Below, piece after piece: positions 36,508-45,141 of a DNA stretch of 64,000 bases; position 1 is the first letter of the stretch, and every line of letters begins with the position of its first letter. Below the pieces are notes generated by a model. It ran no database searches. It had not been told where the DNA came from and was given only the letters and a program-made list of their open reading frames with translations. The position numbers and the translations under genes are program-made. Source of the stretch: Rhizobium oryzicola (lineage in GTDB: Bacteria; Pseudomonadota; Alphaproteobacteria; Rhizobiales; Rhizobiaceae). Location of the stretch: assembly GCF_030504645.1 (NCBI RefSeq), contig NZ_JAUKWQ010000013.1:81822-145821 (forward strand). Reading direction: 5' to 3'.

Positions 36508-36591
36508 ATTCTTATCAGAATTTACGCAACTCGAACGGTTGATTAGTCAAACCACATGGTCGATGATGTTGCAGACCATGGAGGGTATGGC

Positions 36592-37623
36592 ATGGCGCAG
36601 CGTGGACCTCTTGCAGATACGCAGCACTGGATGCGCTATATTCTGGCGCCGCAACCGTCGTTCCTGCGCGGTCAGTTGATCGCGGCCTTATGCGTTCTGG
36701 CGTCAGTGTTGGTGCGTTCCGTGTTGACCACGGTGATGGTGGGGGCGCCCTTCATAACCTTTTTCCCATCGGTGCTGATCGCATCGACCTTTGGCGGTCG
36801 GGCGGCAGGTGCGACGGTGGTTGGCGCAGCTGTTGGCCTTGCCTGGATTCGCTGGTTGGCGAACCCGGACCCGCACCTGGCGAGTGCGAGTGCCGCAACT
36901 GCCATGTTCGTCTTCTTTAGCCTGCTCATCATCGCGATCATCCACGCATTCCGGCATCTGCTGAACGCACTTCAACAAGCTGAAGAGCAGGCCGATGTCA
37001 TGGCGCGAGAAATGCGCCACCGGGTCGGCAATATCATGCAGCTCGTTCAGGCGATCGCACAGATGACGGCGAGATCAAGTCCTGAGCCCAAAGATTTCAT
37101 GCCACGATTTGAAGGACGCTTACGGGCGCTTTCAGAAGCTCATCGTATTTCTGCGGGACGACAGACCCTACCAAACGATTTTCGCGGCCTGCTGGAGGCG
37201 CTGCTGAGTGCCTATGACCGCGACCGCATTCGATTGACAGGACCGCGGGTCGTCATTGATGAGGAGACCGCACCGCGCTTGGCATTGGTGATTCACGAAC
37301 TGGCGACGAACGCGGCGAAGTACGGAAGCCTTTCCACCTCTGATGGACTGATCGAAATCGAATGGTCGCATTCCGAGGAAGGCATTACGCTGCGTTGGCA
37401 GGAAAAATGCGGTCCGCCAGTCACAGCACCTCAACACCGCGGTTTCGGCTCTAAGCTTATTCAGACGGTTCTTTCGCCAGGCAACGGAAGTGCGAGAATG
37501 GACTTTGCCGAAACTGGGCTGGTCTGCACGTTGAAGCTTCCGGCAAAATCACAAGAAGCGCCTGTAATGTCATCGCCGATGCCGCGGGAACGGCAAAAGA
37601 TTGCTTCTGTAGGGCAAGTCTAA
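36592..37623 (+). CDS. Membrane HWE-family sensor histidine kinase
   Basis: 343 residues: an N-terminal membrane domain of three to four helices (about 27-120, DUF4118-like, GAPFITFFPSVLIAST) followed by a HisKA_2/HWE kinase. The phosphoacceptor is H143 in REMRHRVGNIMQLVQ, the N-box has N240 in HELATNAAKYGSLS, and the W269xE271 motif gives the HWE family its name. ATG 36592 is preceded by GGAGGG; ATG 36556 lacks such a site. No response regulator is adjacent, so it is an orphan kinase. Signal unknown. Confidence 0.88.
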   Translation: MAQRGPLADTQHWMRYILAPQPSFLRGQLIAALCVLASVLVRSVLTTVMVGAPFITFFPSVLIASTFGGRAAGATVVGAAVGLAWIRWLANPDPHLASASAATAMFVFFSLLIIAIIHAFRHLLNALQQAEEQADVMAREMRHRVGNIMQLVQAIAQMTARSSPEPKDFMPRFEGRLRALSEAHRISAGRQTLPNDFRGLLEALLSAYDRDRIRLTGPRVVIDEETAPRLALVIHELATNAAKYGSLSTSDGLIEIEWSHSEEGITLRWQEKCGPPVTAPQHRGFGSKLIQTVLSPGNGSARMDFAETGLVCTLKLPAKSQEAPVMSSPMPRERQKIASVGQV

Positions 37624-37629
37624 GCAGGC

Positions 37630-38283
37630 CTAACTTGAAGCAGCCGTTACCCCGACATCTCGGATGAGCCGCTCGACATAGTCGCTGAGTACCCGAAGCA
37701 TATCGACCCCTTGAGGATCGCGAAGCCAGAGCATCTGCAGCCCGTCCATGAAGCCGATGATTTCCGCGGAAAGGCAATCCGGCTTCACATCGGCTCTCAC
37801 TTCACCTTCGTCAATCCCCTCTCTGAAGGAGCGCGCCAGTTGCTCGCGCAATGTCCTGGCACGTTCAGAAAACCATGCCGCCGCCGGATGATCCAAGGTC
37901 AGGCTTTCTGCATTTAGGATCGCAAATGTACGGACTACCCCAGCCATGGACGTATTCATCCGGGTAATTTCCACAAGACCGTTGAGATAGGCCTTCCAAT
38001 GGAGTGGCATGGCGCCGATCAGCGTCGCACTATCCATATCTCGCTTGTCGAGGATTGCGAGAAGCAGATGAACCTTGCTGGGAAAATAGTGCAGTAAGCC
38101 CGGAAGGGAGAGGCCGACATCTTCGGCAATAGCGGCGAAAGACGCGCTTTGATATCCGTCATCGGCAAAACGTTTCATGGCAGCAGATAGAATGGCCTCG
38201 CGCCTCACCTCACCCTTGGGCGACTTTCTGCGGCGCGGCATCTGACTCGCGTCTTGGCGGTACCCCCGATTGCTGCTGTCCAT
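37630..38283 (-). CDS. TetR-family transcriptional regulator
   Basis: 217 residues with an N-terminal TetR helix-turn-helix (about 27-72: REAILSAAMKRFADDGY, FAAIAEDVGLSLPGLLHYF) and a helical ligand domain. ATG 38283 follows GGGGGA; an ATG 14 codons in is also possible. The gene is divergent from gntK across 177 bases and may regulate it, though no operator was identified with certainty. Confidence 0.85.
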   Translation of the reverse strand: MDSSNRGYRQDASQMPRRRKSPKGEVRREAILSAAMKRFADDGYQSASFAAIAEDVGLSLPGLLHYFPSKVHLLLAILDKRDMDSATLIGAMPLHWKAYLNGLVEITRMNTSMAGVVRTFAILNAESLTLDHPAAAWFSERARTLREQLARSFREGIDEGEVRADVKPDCLSAEIIGFMDGLQMLWLRDPQGVDMLRVLSDYVERLIRDVGVTAASS

Positions 38284-38460
38284 CCGGCGTCCCCCGATTT
38301 GACGGATATAATTTAGCGTTTACTCGCAAAACCGCACACACGTCCAGAGGTAGCATAAACTGCAGGGGCATGTGGACCTTTCCCCTTGCCGCACTAGGCT
38401 TTATATCCTCTGCAGTCTTCAGCCCGCCGAGGCCGATGAGCAAAAGGAAATATTTCCACG

Positions 38461-38997
38461 ATGAACAATGCATACCAGGCAATACGCTGGCCACAGCACA
38501 TGGTTCTGATGGGGGTTGCGGGCAGCGGCAAATCAACCGTCGGCGAGGCACTGGCCCAAGCGATCACTGCAGTCTATCTCGATGGAGACGATCTGCATCC
38601 CGCCGAGAACATCGCGAAGATGAGTCGCGGCGAACCACTGACGGACGAGGATCGCTGGCCTTGGCTCGCAAAGGTGGGACAAAAGCTACACGACAGCACA
38701 ACAGTGACCATCATCGGATGTTCTGCCCTCAAGCGAATCTACCGCGACAAGATTCGCGAAGAAACCGGCGGCCCGGTGACCTTTATCCATCTGTCAGGTT
38801 CGCGAGAACTGATTGCATCGCGCATGGGCGCACGCACCGGCCACTTCATGCCGACGACGCTTCTCGACAGCCAGTTCGCTGCCTTGGAACCTCCGGGTGC
38901 AGACGAGGATGCGGTGACTGTCGATATCGACCAGACGCTGCCATCTCTCACGTCGGACATTATACGCAGGCTCCGCGAAAGAATGCCTCAACCTTAA
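38461..38997 (+). CDS. gntK: Gluconokinase
   Basis: ATP-dependent phosphorylation of D-gluconate to 6-phosphogluconate, feeding the Entner-Doudoroff and pentose phosphate routes. 178 residues; P-loop G18VAGSGKST, YLDGDDLHPAENIAKM and GCSALKRIYRD are diagnostic. A perfect 12-base palindrome GGAAATATTTCC (38446-38457) includes the ribosome binding region three bases before the ATG and could influence initiation or bind a regulator. Confidence 0.93.
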   Translation: MNNAYQAIRWPQHMVLMGVAGSGKSTVGEALAQAITAVYLDGDDLHPAENIAKMSRGEPLTDEDRWPWLAKVGQKLHDSTTVTIIGCSALKRIYRDKIREETGGPVTFIHLSGSRELIASRMGARTGHFMPTTLLDSQFAALEPPGADEDAVTVDIDQTLPSLTSDIIRRLRERMPQP

Positions 38998-39066
38998 GCA
39001 AGTTAGACCTTCGGCGAATTGCGCTCTCCCACCCCCTCGCATCACATTGCGAGAAACGGGGGAGCC

Positions 39067-40002
39067 ATGGACGGCGGACAAAACAGCGCAGGCGTACCGG
39101 TTCGCTTCAAGGCCGCAGACGGGTTTGAACTTGGGGGGGGGTTCTGGCGCGCCGAGATCGCAGGCCATCCCGCGGAAACGGTTATCATCAATTCTGCTAC
39201 ATCCGTTAGATGCCGCTATTACGCACGCTTCGCCAGCTATCTCTGCCGCCACGGCTTTAACGTGCTGACCTACGACTATCGCGGCATCGGAGCGTCCGGA
39301 CTCTCCGCTCTCAAGGGCTTTGATGCCGACTGGGCCGATTGGGGCGAAAAAGATTTCGAAGCGGCATTGCAATTTGCATTGCTTGAAGCAGCTGGTGCTG
39401 ACGTTCATGTTGTTGCCCACTCGATCGGTGGCTTTGCGCTGGGCCTCGCATCCTCCAATGTCCGCTTAAAACGCGTCGTCACCGTCGGCGCGCAATACGC
39501 CCACTGGCGGGACTATGCTGCCCATAAGCGGCTGGAGATGATCGCCAAGTGGCACGTAGTGATGCCGCTCCTATCCCATATCTTTGGCTACTTTCCGGCC
39601 AAGCGCCTCCGATGGATGGAAGATACACCCAAGGGTGTGGCACTGGATTGGGCGCGGATGGGGCCGCGCTTTGAAGATAGCTTGCGCAAAGGCCGGCGTG
39701 GCCTTGGCCGAACGCCTGCAAACGAACTTGTCAATCGATGTCGGGCCATGAAGGCGGACTTGCTTGCCATCAACATGACAGATGATGAGTTCGCGACGCC
39801 GGCCGCCGCTGAAAGGTTGCTTCGGTATTTCGAAGGCTGCCACCGCTATCAGTTGCGGATCTCCCCCGATGATATCGGTGAGCCGATCGGACACTTTGCG
39901 TTTTTTCACGACCGGTTCCAGGCATGCCTATGGCCACTCGTGCTCGGCTGGCTGCAGCATCGTAAGGTGCCGGAACCCTTCCAACCCATCGCATTTTTGT
40001 GA
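39067..40002 (+). CDS. Alpha/beta hydrolase (COG4757-like)
   Basis: 311 residues with an alpha/beta hydrolase fold: YDYRGIGASG oxyanion region and nucleophile S119 in VVAHSIGGFAL. An acid in the INMTDDEFATP region and a histidine in IGHFAFFHDRF complete a plausible triad. The start is ATG 39067 behind a G-rich site. A run of nine G (39133-39141) encodes residues 23-25; it is in frame here, but slippage would truncate the protein. Substrate unknown. Confidence 0.75.
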   Translation: MDGGQNSAGVPVRFKAADGFELGGGFWRAEIAGHPAETVIINSATSVRCRYYARFASYLCRHGFNVLTYDYRGIGASGLSALKGFDADWADWGEKDFEAALQFALLEAAGADVHVVAHSIGGFALGLASSNVRLKRVVTVGAQYAHWRDYAAHKRLEMIAKWHVVMPLLSHIFGYFPAKRLRWMEDTPKGVALDWARMGPRFEDSLRKGRRGLGRTPANELVNRCRAMKADLLAINMTDDEFATPAAAERLLRYFEGCHRYQLRISPDDIGEPIGHFAFFHDRFQACLWPLVLGWLQHRKVPEPFQPIAFL

Positions 40003-40085
40003 CCAGCACCATTTAGAAGACTGCGCTTGTGGCACGCCTTCAATGATTGTATGGAAGTGTATGCCGATGTTGACAGGGATGGTCT

Positions 40086-40757
40086 ATGGTTGCGAAACCG
40101 GCAGGCGAAAGCATTGCGCATAAGGTGGAACGGCAACTGAGAAGCGATATCCTCAGCCTCGCCCTGCCGCCTGGCGCACGAATCTCCGAACAGGAAATAG
40201 GCGAGCTATACGGTTCCTCCCGCCAGCCGGGTCGTGAAGCGCTGATTTCACTCGCCAAGAGCCGCTTGGTGGAAATTCTGCCGCAGCGCGGTGCCGTCAT
40301 CGCGCGCATTTCGGTCTCGAAGCTTATGCAGGCTGCCTTCGTCCGCGAAACCATCGAAAAGGCTGTCGCCAAGGCAGCCTGTAATTCCTTCCATTTCCAT
40401 GCACGCAGCCGGCTGGACGATTGCCTAGTTGAGCAGGAAAGGGCAGCGCTAGCAGGCGACAGGACGACCTTCCGCCGCTTCGATGATCTCTTTCATCGTC
40501 TTCTGGCCGAGGGTGCCGGCCTTCCCATGGCCTGGACAGTGGTGGAGGATCTCAAGGCCCATATCGATCGGGCCTGTTGTCTTTCTCTTCGCAATGCGGA
40601 GGCGCTACAGCGGCTGGTAGCCGAACACCGGGCCATCCTTGCGGCCATTGATGCCCGCGACGTCAGCGCAGCCGAACAGGCGCTGAACCTTCACCTTTCG
40701 GACCTGTTGCGCGACCTGCCCCGACTTGAAGCGCAGCACCCGGATCTTTTCGAATAA
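40086..40757 (+). CDS. GntR-family (FCD) regulator upstream of kduID
   Basis: 223 residues: winged helix (about 8-75, ISEQEIGELYGSSRQPGREAL) and FCD domain (about 85-215). It precedes kduI by 39 bases and probably regulates the kdu genes. The recognition helix reads SSRQPGREAL rather than the common VSRTPVREAL. Two TGTATG repeats (40048-40053, 40058-40063), one helical turn apart, lie just upstream of the start and could be an autoregulatory site. Confidence 0.82.
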   Translation: MVAKPAGESIAHKVERQLRSDILSLALPPGARISEQEIGELYGSSRQPGREALISLAKSRLVEILPQRGAVIARISVSKLMQAAFVRETIEKAVAKAACNSFHFHARSRLDDCLVEQERAALAGDRTTFRRFDDLFHRLLAEGAGLPMAWTVVEDLKAHIDRACCLSLRNAEALQRLVAEHRAILAAIDARDVSAAEQALNLHLSDLLRDLPRLEAQHPDLFE

Positions 40758-40796
40758 CCCATCCTGTCCAGACATCAATCACAGGGAGTGAGACAA

Positions 40797-41645
40797 ATGA
40801 CCACCAAGATCGAAACGCGCCACGCGGTGCATTACACGCAATCGGAAGCCATGACAGGCGCAGAACTGCGTGAAAATTTCATGATTGAGCGCCTATTTGC
40901 AACTGGCGAACTGAATGCTGCCTATACGCATTACGACCGCATGCTGATTGCAGGCGCAATGCCGGGCGCGGCTGCCCTCAGCGTGGGTGAAGAACTTGCC
41001 AAACTGGTCGGCGCAGAATTCCTGCTTGAGCGCCGCGAACTTGGCCTCATCAATATTGGCGGTCCCGGTCGCGTCATCGCGGATGGCACAACCTATGAAG
41101 TGGGCTTTCAGGACGGCCTCTATCTTGGCATGGGCACGCGCGAGATCCGTTTCGAAAGCGTGGATGCTGCCGCGCCGGCAAAGTTTTACATCAACAGCGT
41201 ACCCGCGCATGCAACCTTCCCCTCGCGCATCATCACCAAAACGGATGCGATCGAGAACAATCTGGGCGACCAGCTGACCTGCAACAAGCGCAAGCTCTAC
41301 CAGTATATCCATCCGAAGGTGCTGCCGACCTGCCAGTTGCTGATGGGTCTGACGCGTCTGGAACCAGGTAGCGTCTGGAATACCATGCCGGCACATCTGC
41401 ATGATCGACGCATGGAAGCCTATATCTACTTCGAAATTCCTGAAGATGCCTTCGTCGTCCATCTGATGGGCCGTCCGCAGGCAACCGGTCATTTGATCGT
41501 TCGGTCGGAACAGGCTGTTCTGTCGCCGCCGTGGTCCATCCATTGCGGCTCTGGCACCTCGTCCTACGCCTTCATCTGGAGCATGGCAGGTGACAACCAG
41601 TCCTTCACGGACATGGACTTCGTGCCCATGAAGGATCTGAAGTAA
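40797..41645 (+). CDS. kduI: 5-dehydro-4-deoxy-D-glucuronate isomerase
   Basis: Isomerises 5-keto-4-deoxyuronate, from pectin or other uronan cleavage, to 2,5-diketo-3-deoxygluconate. 282 residues with the cupin metal ligands H200, H202 and E207 in PAHLHDRRMEAYIYF and a further histidine in SIHCGSGTSSY. Start ATG 40797 is preceded by GGGAG; a GTG at 40788 is in frame. It forms an operon with kduD 11 bases downstream. Confidence 0.95.
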   Translation: MTTKIETRHAVHYTQSEAMTGAELRENFMIERLFATGELNAAYTHYDRMLIAGAMPGAAALSVGEELAKLVGAEFLLERRELGLINIGGPGRVIADGTTYEVGFQDGLYLGMGTREIRFESVDAAAPAKFYINSVPAHATFPSRIITKTDAIENNLGDQLTCNKRKLYQYIHPKVLPTCQLLMGLTRLEPGSVWNTMPAHLHDRRMEAYIYFEIPEDAFVVHLMGRPQATGHLIVRSEQAVLSPPWSIHCGSGTSSYAFIWSMAGDNQSFTDMDFVPMKDLK

Positions 41646-41656
41646 GGAGAAGGCTC

Positions 41657-42409
41657 ATGAACCTGTTTGATCTTTCGGGCAAGCGCGCGCTGGTGACAGG
41701 CGCCCGCACCGGTCTTGGCCAAGGCCTGGCGCTGGCTCTTGCAGCCGCCGGTGCCGACATTATTGCACTCGGTTCCCGCGCCATGCCGGATACTGAGGCG
41801 AAGGTGAAGGCAATGGGCCGCAGCTTCGAAGAAGTGGTCTACGACCTGACCGATCCATCCGGCATCGGAGACGTGGTTACGGGTCTCACCGCTCGTGGCA
41901 ATATCGACATTCTCGTCAACAATGCGGGCCAGATCCGTCGCGCCGACTTTACGGAGTTTTCGGAGACGGATTGGGACGACATTATGAACATCAACCTCAA
42001 GAGCGCATTTGTGCTGTCGCAGGCAGTTGTTCGCCACATGCTGGAAAAGTCGATTGCAGGCCGCATCGTCAATGTCGCCTCGCTCCTCTCGTTTCAAGGC
42101 GGCATCCGCGTCGCGTCCTACACCTCCAGCAAGCACGCCATTGCCGGCCTCACCAAGCTGATGGCAAACGAGCTTGCGCCCAAGGGCATCACCGTCAATG
42201 CGATCGCGCCGGGTTATATGGAAACCGACAATACGGAAGCCCTGCGCAACGATCCGAACCGCAGCCGTTCCATTCTTGAGCGCATTCCGGTTGGTCGCTG
42301 GGGCGAACCGTCGGACCTAGACACGGCTGTCCTATTCCTGACCTCTCCCGCCAGCTCGTATGTCACTGGGCAGATTCTGGCGGTGGATGGCGGCTGGCTG
42401 GCACGCTGA
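41657..42409 (+). CDS. kduD: 2-dehydro-3-deoxy-D-gluconate 5-dehydrogenase
   Basis: NAD(P)H-dependent reduction of 2,5-diketo-3-deoxygluconate to KDG. A 250-residue classical SDR with TGARTGLGQG (14-23), NNAG (88-91), and S142/Y155/K159 in the ASYTSSKH region, plus the KduD-type C-terminus VTGQILAVDGGWLAR. Preceded by AAGGAGA. The KDG kinase and aldolase that should follow in the pathway are not in the window. A strong terminator follows the stop. Confidence 0.93.
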   Translation: MNLFDLSGKRALVTGARTGLGQGLALALAAAGADIIALGSRAMPDTEAKVKAMGRSFEEVVYDLTDPSGIGDVVTGLTARGNIDILVNNAGQIRRADFTEFSETDWDDIMNINLKSAFVLSQAVVRHMLEKSIAGRIVNVASLLSFQGGIRVASYTSSKHAIAGLTKLMANELAPKGITVNAIAPGYMETDNTEALRNDPNRSRSILERIPVGRWGEPSDLDTAVLFLTSPASSYVTGQILAVDGGWLAR

Positions 42410-42424
42410 AACCTATCGGACAGG

Positions 42425-42446
42425 AAGGCGAGCCGGTGCTCGCCTT
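42425..42446. terminator. Bidirectional terminator between kduD and the IalB-like gene
   Basis: AAGGCGAGC and GCTCGCCTT form a nine-pair stem with loop CGGT, followed by TCCT on the plus strand and CCTGT on the minus strand; it sits in the 39-base gap between two convergent genes. Confidence 0.8.
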
Positions 42447-42448
42447 TC

Positions 42449-42979
42449 CTACTTCATGAGCTCGGCGGCGCGGGCAATGGCCTTCGAAAGGCCTTTCATC
42501 GAAAGCTTCATCGGGATCACTTCGCCGCTGGCCAGCAAAGTGGCACTGACATTCAGCGCACTGCCGGACTTGAGCTTCGTCACGGTTGGCGCGTCGAACT
42601 TCACGGGCGCGACACATCCGCCCGGCATACAAGTGGAGAACGACACGACAGGCAGCGCCGGAGTATCATCAACCTTCAAGCTGACGCCCTTTGCCAGGGC
42701 AAGGCCGAAGGGCAGAAGCAATGCCCCATCCATACGGCCCTCCGGCAGGTTGCGAAGTTCCGCCGCCAGCATTTGCTCGCCCGTCTGCTCGTTGCTTTGA
42801 ACCTGCCGAAGAACACAGCCCACGACACTGCTTTGGGCGCGGCAGGCCACCGCCCAGTCATCATAGGTTTCCAGAAGCGTGCTTGCCCCCCCGGGAAGCG
42901 ATGCACCCGCCGCCGGATGGTTCAATCCGAGGCATATAAAGGCTATCGCGATCGCTGCTGGCAGCTTTGGCTTTCCCAT
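42449..42979 (-). CDS. IalB-family (invasion-associated locus B) secreted protein
   Basis: 176 residues with a signal peptide (about 1-26, ending PAAGA) and the IalB domain: WAVACRAQSSVVGCVLRQV, LLLPFGLALAKGVSLKVDD, CMPGGCVAPVKF. Four cysteines can form the two conserved disulfides. The family occurs across Rhizobiales; the molecular function is unclear despite the name from Bartonella. Start ATG 42979 has GGAG six bases upstream; the frame extends 35 codons further without a plausible start. Confidence 0.88.
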   Translation of the reverse strand: MGKPKLPAAIAIAFICLGLNHPAAGASLPGGASTLLETYDDWAVACRAQSSVVGCVLRQVQSNEQTGEQMLAAELRNLPEGRMDGALLLPFGLALAKGVSLKVDDTPALPVVSFSTCMPGGCVAPVKFDAPTVTKLKSGSALNVSATLLASGEVIPMKLSMKGLSKAIARAAELMK

Positions 42980-43264
42980 ATCGACTCCAGAGAAACTTGG
43001 CGTGTTGGTCGCAGCACTGGTCTGACTTTCACGGCTACGAGGCAGGTTGGCACTTCCGTTCGCACAGCCTTTATCCGCGCGCAAGATCTTCCTGCGGCAG
43101 GATCAGGGTGAGGTCTCATCACATCAAATCAACTTAGCTTGGCATGAAGGGTCGGTTATCCGGCACAGGAGATCAATTCGACGGATCTATTTAAGTTCTT
43201 CATTGCGCTATCAAAACCGGATCAGCAATGTCCGAACGACATCAATAATCTGATTAGTGCGCAC

Positions 43265-43675
43265 ATGTTCAACACCTCAACCTTTACCGTCATCGTCTCG
43301 GAAAACCTTGCGGAGCAGGTGGCTGCTGAACCTAGTCTCACCGACAGGGAGCGAGCTGCCATCCTGAAAGCCAGCGCTATCATCCACGCAAACCTTGCCT
43401 GCAATGCGTCGATCCCGACTCTGGCATCGGCGGTCGGCTTAAGCCAGAGGCGGCTGGTGTTCGGCTTTAAGCAGATCTTCGACACCACTGTGTATGGTCA
43501 TCTGCGCGAATGCCGGATGGAGGCCGCTCGCAGAATGCTAGAGGAGACCGACATGCCTCTTAAGCAAATCGCCTATCTTGTGGGCTATGGCCATGCCAAT
43601 AACCTGATAGCGGCCTTCCGGAGTCGCTACGGAGTTCCGCCACGGCGTCATGCGCGCCAACTTGCCTGCGCGTAA
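43265..43675 (+). CDS. AraC-family DNA-binding-domain protein (short)
   Basis: 136 residues carrying only the AraC/XylS double helix-turn-helix domain (about 38-130; IPTLASAVGLSQRRLVFGF and MPLKQIAYLVGYGHANNLI). Full-length relatives, for instance PchR-like regulators, are near 300 residues, so this is either a stand-alone binding domain or a remnant that lost its sensor domain. No ribosome binding site is obvious before ATG 43265. Convergent with the next AraC gene, 24 bases apart. Confidence 0.7.
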   Translation: MFNTSTFTVIVSENLAEQVAAEPSLTDRERAAILKASAIIHANLACNASIPTLASAVGLSQRRLVFGFKQIFDTTVYGHLRECRMEAARRMLEETDMPLKQIAYLVGYGHANNLIAAFRSRYGVPPRRHARQLACA

Positions 43676-43699
43676 GACGGTACGCCACTTGCTGTGCGC

Positions 43700-44710
43700 T
43701 CAACGCCCCATCTGCACGATCCAGCGGGACCAGGCAGTCTCGGGAATTTCATTTCGCGTTTCAGGGACTTCGCTCAAAGCAAGATGGCGCGCCTCCCGCG
43801 GCGTAATAGTAAACACGCGGCGGAACGCCCGCGTGAAAACTTCTGGATTGACGAACCCATGCATCGCCGCAAGCGTCGAAATCGGCAAATGGCGCATATC
43901 GGCAGCCCGTAAGGCATCATAGGAGCGCCGTAGACGTTGCTCCTGCACATAGCTCGAAAACCCGCCTACAGGTTCGAACATACGGTACAGGGTTCGCCGG
44001 GATAAACCGAAGACTTGCATGACCGATTCTACAGTGAGATCGGGATCGAGCAAATGCCGGTCGATGTGACGGCGTATGCTCGAAAACAGCATCACATTGA
44101 GCGAACCTGTCTTTTCCTCATCGATCTGGCTATTGATCGCCATGGCGGCCAAGTCGATAACCGGGCGCAACACACCCTCGGCCGTCTCTGACGTCATCTT
44201 GTCGATATTGTTGTAGAAGCTGACCAACGTATCCCTCAGCAGCATAACAAGCGGCTCCTGAGAGGAGATGACCTGACCATGCGACGCATCCGGTGATTTC
44301 AAATGCTGTGCCAACAAGCGGCGTGGAAGCACCAGACTGATCTGCGCGCATTCGGTTGTCGTCGTGGCAAGTGGCTGCGCCATATCCAGCACATACAAGT
44401 CGCCTGCCTGTGCAAGGTGACTGCCGTGCCGATCTTCGCTCTGCCCCTTCAGATAGAACTGAAGAAGATATCCATCCATTGAATCGCGGGCGATCTTTTT
44501 GCGCGAGCGATCGAAATATTGACCGCCAGACGCCATGTAGCCGATGGCCGCTTCTCCAAGCATCCAGGCATTCAGGGTCACGTGAAACCCGTCCTCAATG
44601 GTCTTGTGCGGCTTCGCATCGAACAAAACGCTGATCTGCTCATGCCAAAGAGACCAAGCAAGATGGGGCGGCAGTTCGTGCGTTGAGAAGGAAGAATGGG
44701 GGACACTCAT
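43700..44710 (-). CDS. AraC-family transcriptional regulator (AraC_binding_2 type)
   Basis: 336 residues: N-terminal cupin-like AraC_binding_2 sensor (about 20-200) and C-terminal AraC DNA-binding domain (about 225-325; DLTVESVMQVFGLSRRTLYRMF, STLAAMHGFVNPEVFTRAFR). Regulators of this sub-class often control aromatic or carbon catabolic genes; the target here is unknown. The promoter must lie in the 431-base AT-rich gap to the exopolysaccharide locus. Confidence 0.85.
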   Translation of the reverse strand: MSVPHSSFSTHELPPHLAWSLWHEQISVLFDAKPHKTIEDGFHVTLNAWMLGEAAIGYMASGGQYFDRSRKKIARDSMDGYLLQFYLKGQSEDRHGSHLAQAGDLYVLDMAQPLATTTTECAQISLVLPRRLLAQHLKSPDASHGQVISSQEPLVMLLRDTLVSFYNNIDKMTSETAEGVLRPVIDLAAMAINSQIDEEKTGSLNVMLFSSIRRHIDRHLLDPDLTVESVMQVFGLSRRTLYRMFEPVGGFSSYVQEQRLRRSYDALRAADMRHLPISTLAAMHGFVNPEVFTRAFRRVFTITPREARHLALSEVPETRNEIPETAWSRWIVQMGR

Positions 44711-45088
44711 TCGAATGATCTGCTTGAGATTTCTGTCACTCTATCATTAAAGCAGTGACCATATGTCGTCCAGCGGGTCCAATAAGTAAGCTATTACTTT
44801 AGTTTATAATAAATGATCATGCGACAGAATCCAAACCCAGAACGATTCCGCGCCCGAGCATGACGCTCTCCCGACAACGTCCGTTGCAACCAAGGAAAGA
44901 ATTCAGCGCAATCCCTCACCGCGAACCGCAGCAGGCTTCCGATGAGGAAATTTAAAATTTTTATATTTATCTAAAACTGCCGTTAAACCAGACGTTAAAC
45001 GAGCAATAAACCACCTTGAATACTTAGGATCATAAATGAGGAATTCCTTTTGCTTTCGAATGCTCCTTGGCTTAACGCAATATGTAGA

Positions 45089-45116
45089 GATACGAAGCTA
45101 GAAAAAACTTCGTATC
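45089..45116. repeat. Inverted repeat upstream of the exopolysaccharide locus
   Basis: GATACGAAG and CTTCGTATC, nine-base perfect arms with a ten-base A-rich loop, end 25 bases before the hydrolase ATG. It lies within the gap 44711-45141, whose middle (44950-45040) is markedly AT-rich and probably holds promoters for both flanking genes. It could be an operator or an mRNA hairpin; no T-run follows. Confidence 0.6.
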
Positions 45117-45141
45117 ATTCCGGGACAAATAACTTCCGAAG

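Noticed and set aside
40070..40075. TTGACA as a -35 box for the GntR-kduID genes
   Set aside because: It lies only 10 bases before the start codon, so the transcript would begin inside the gene.
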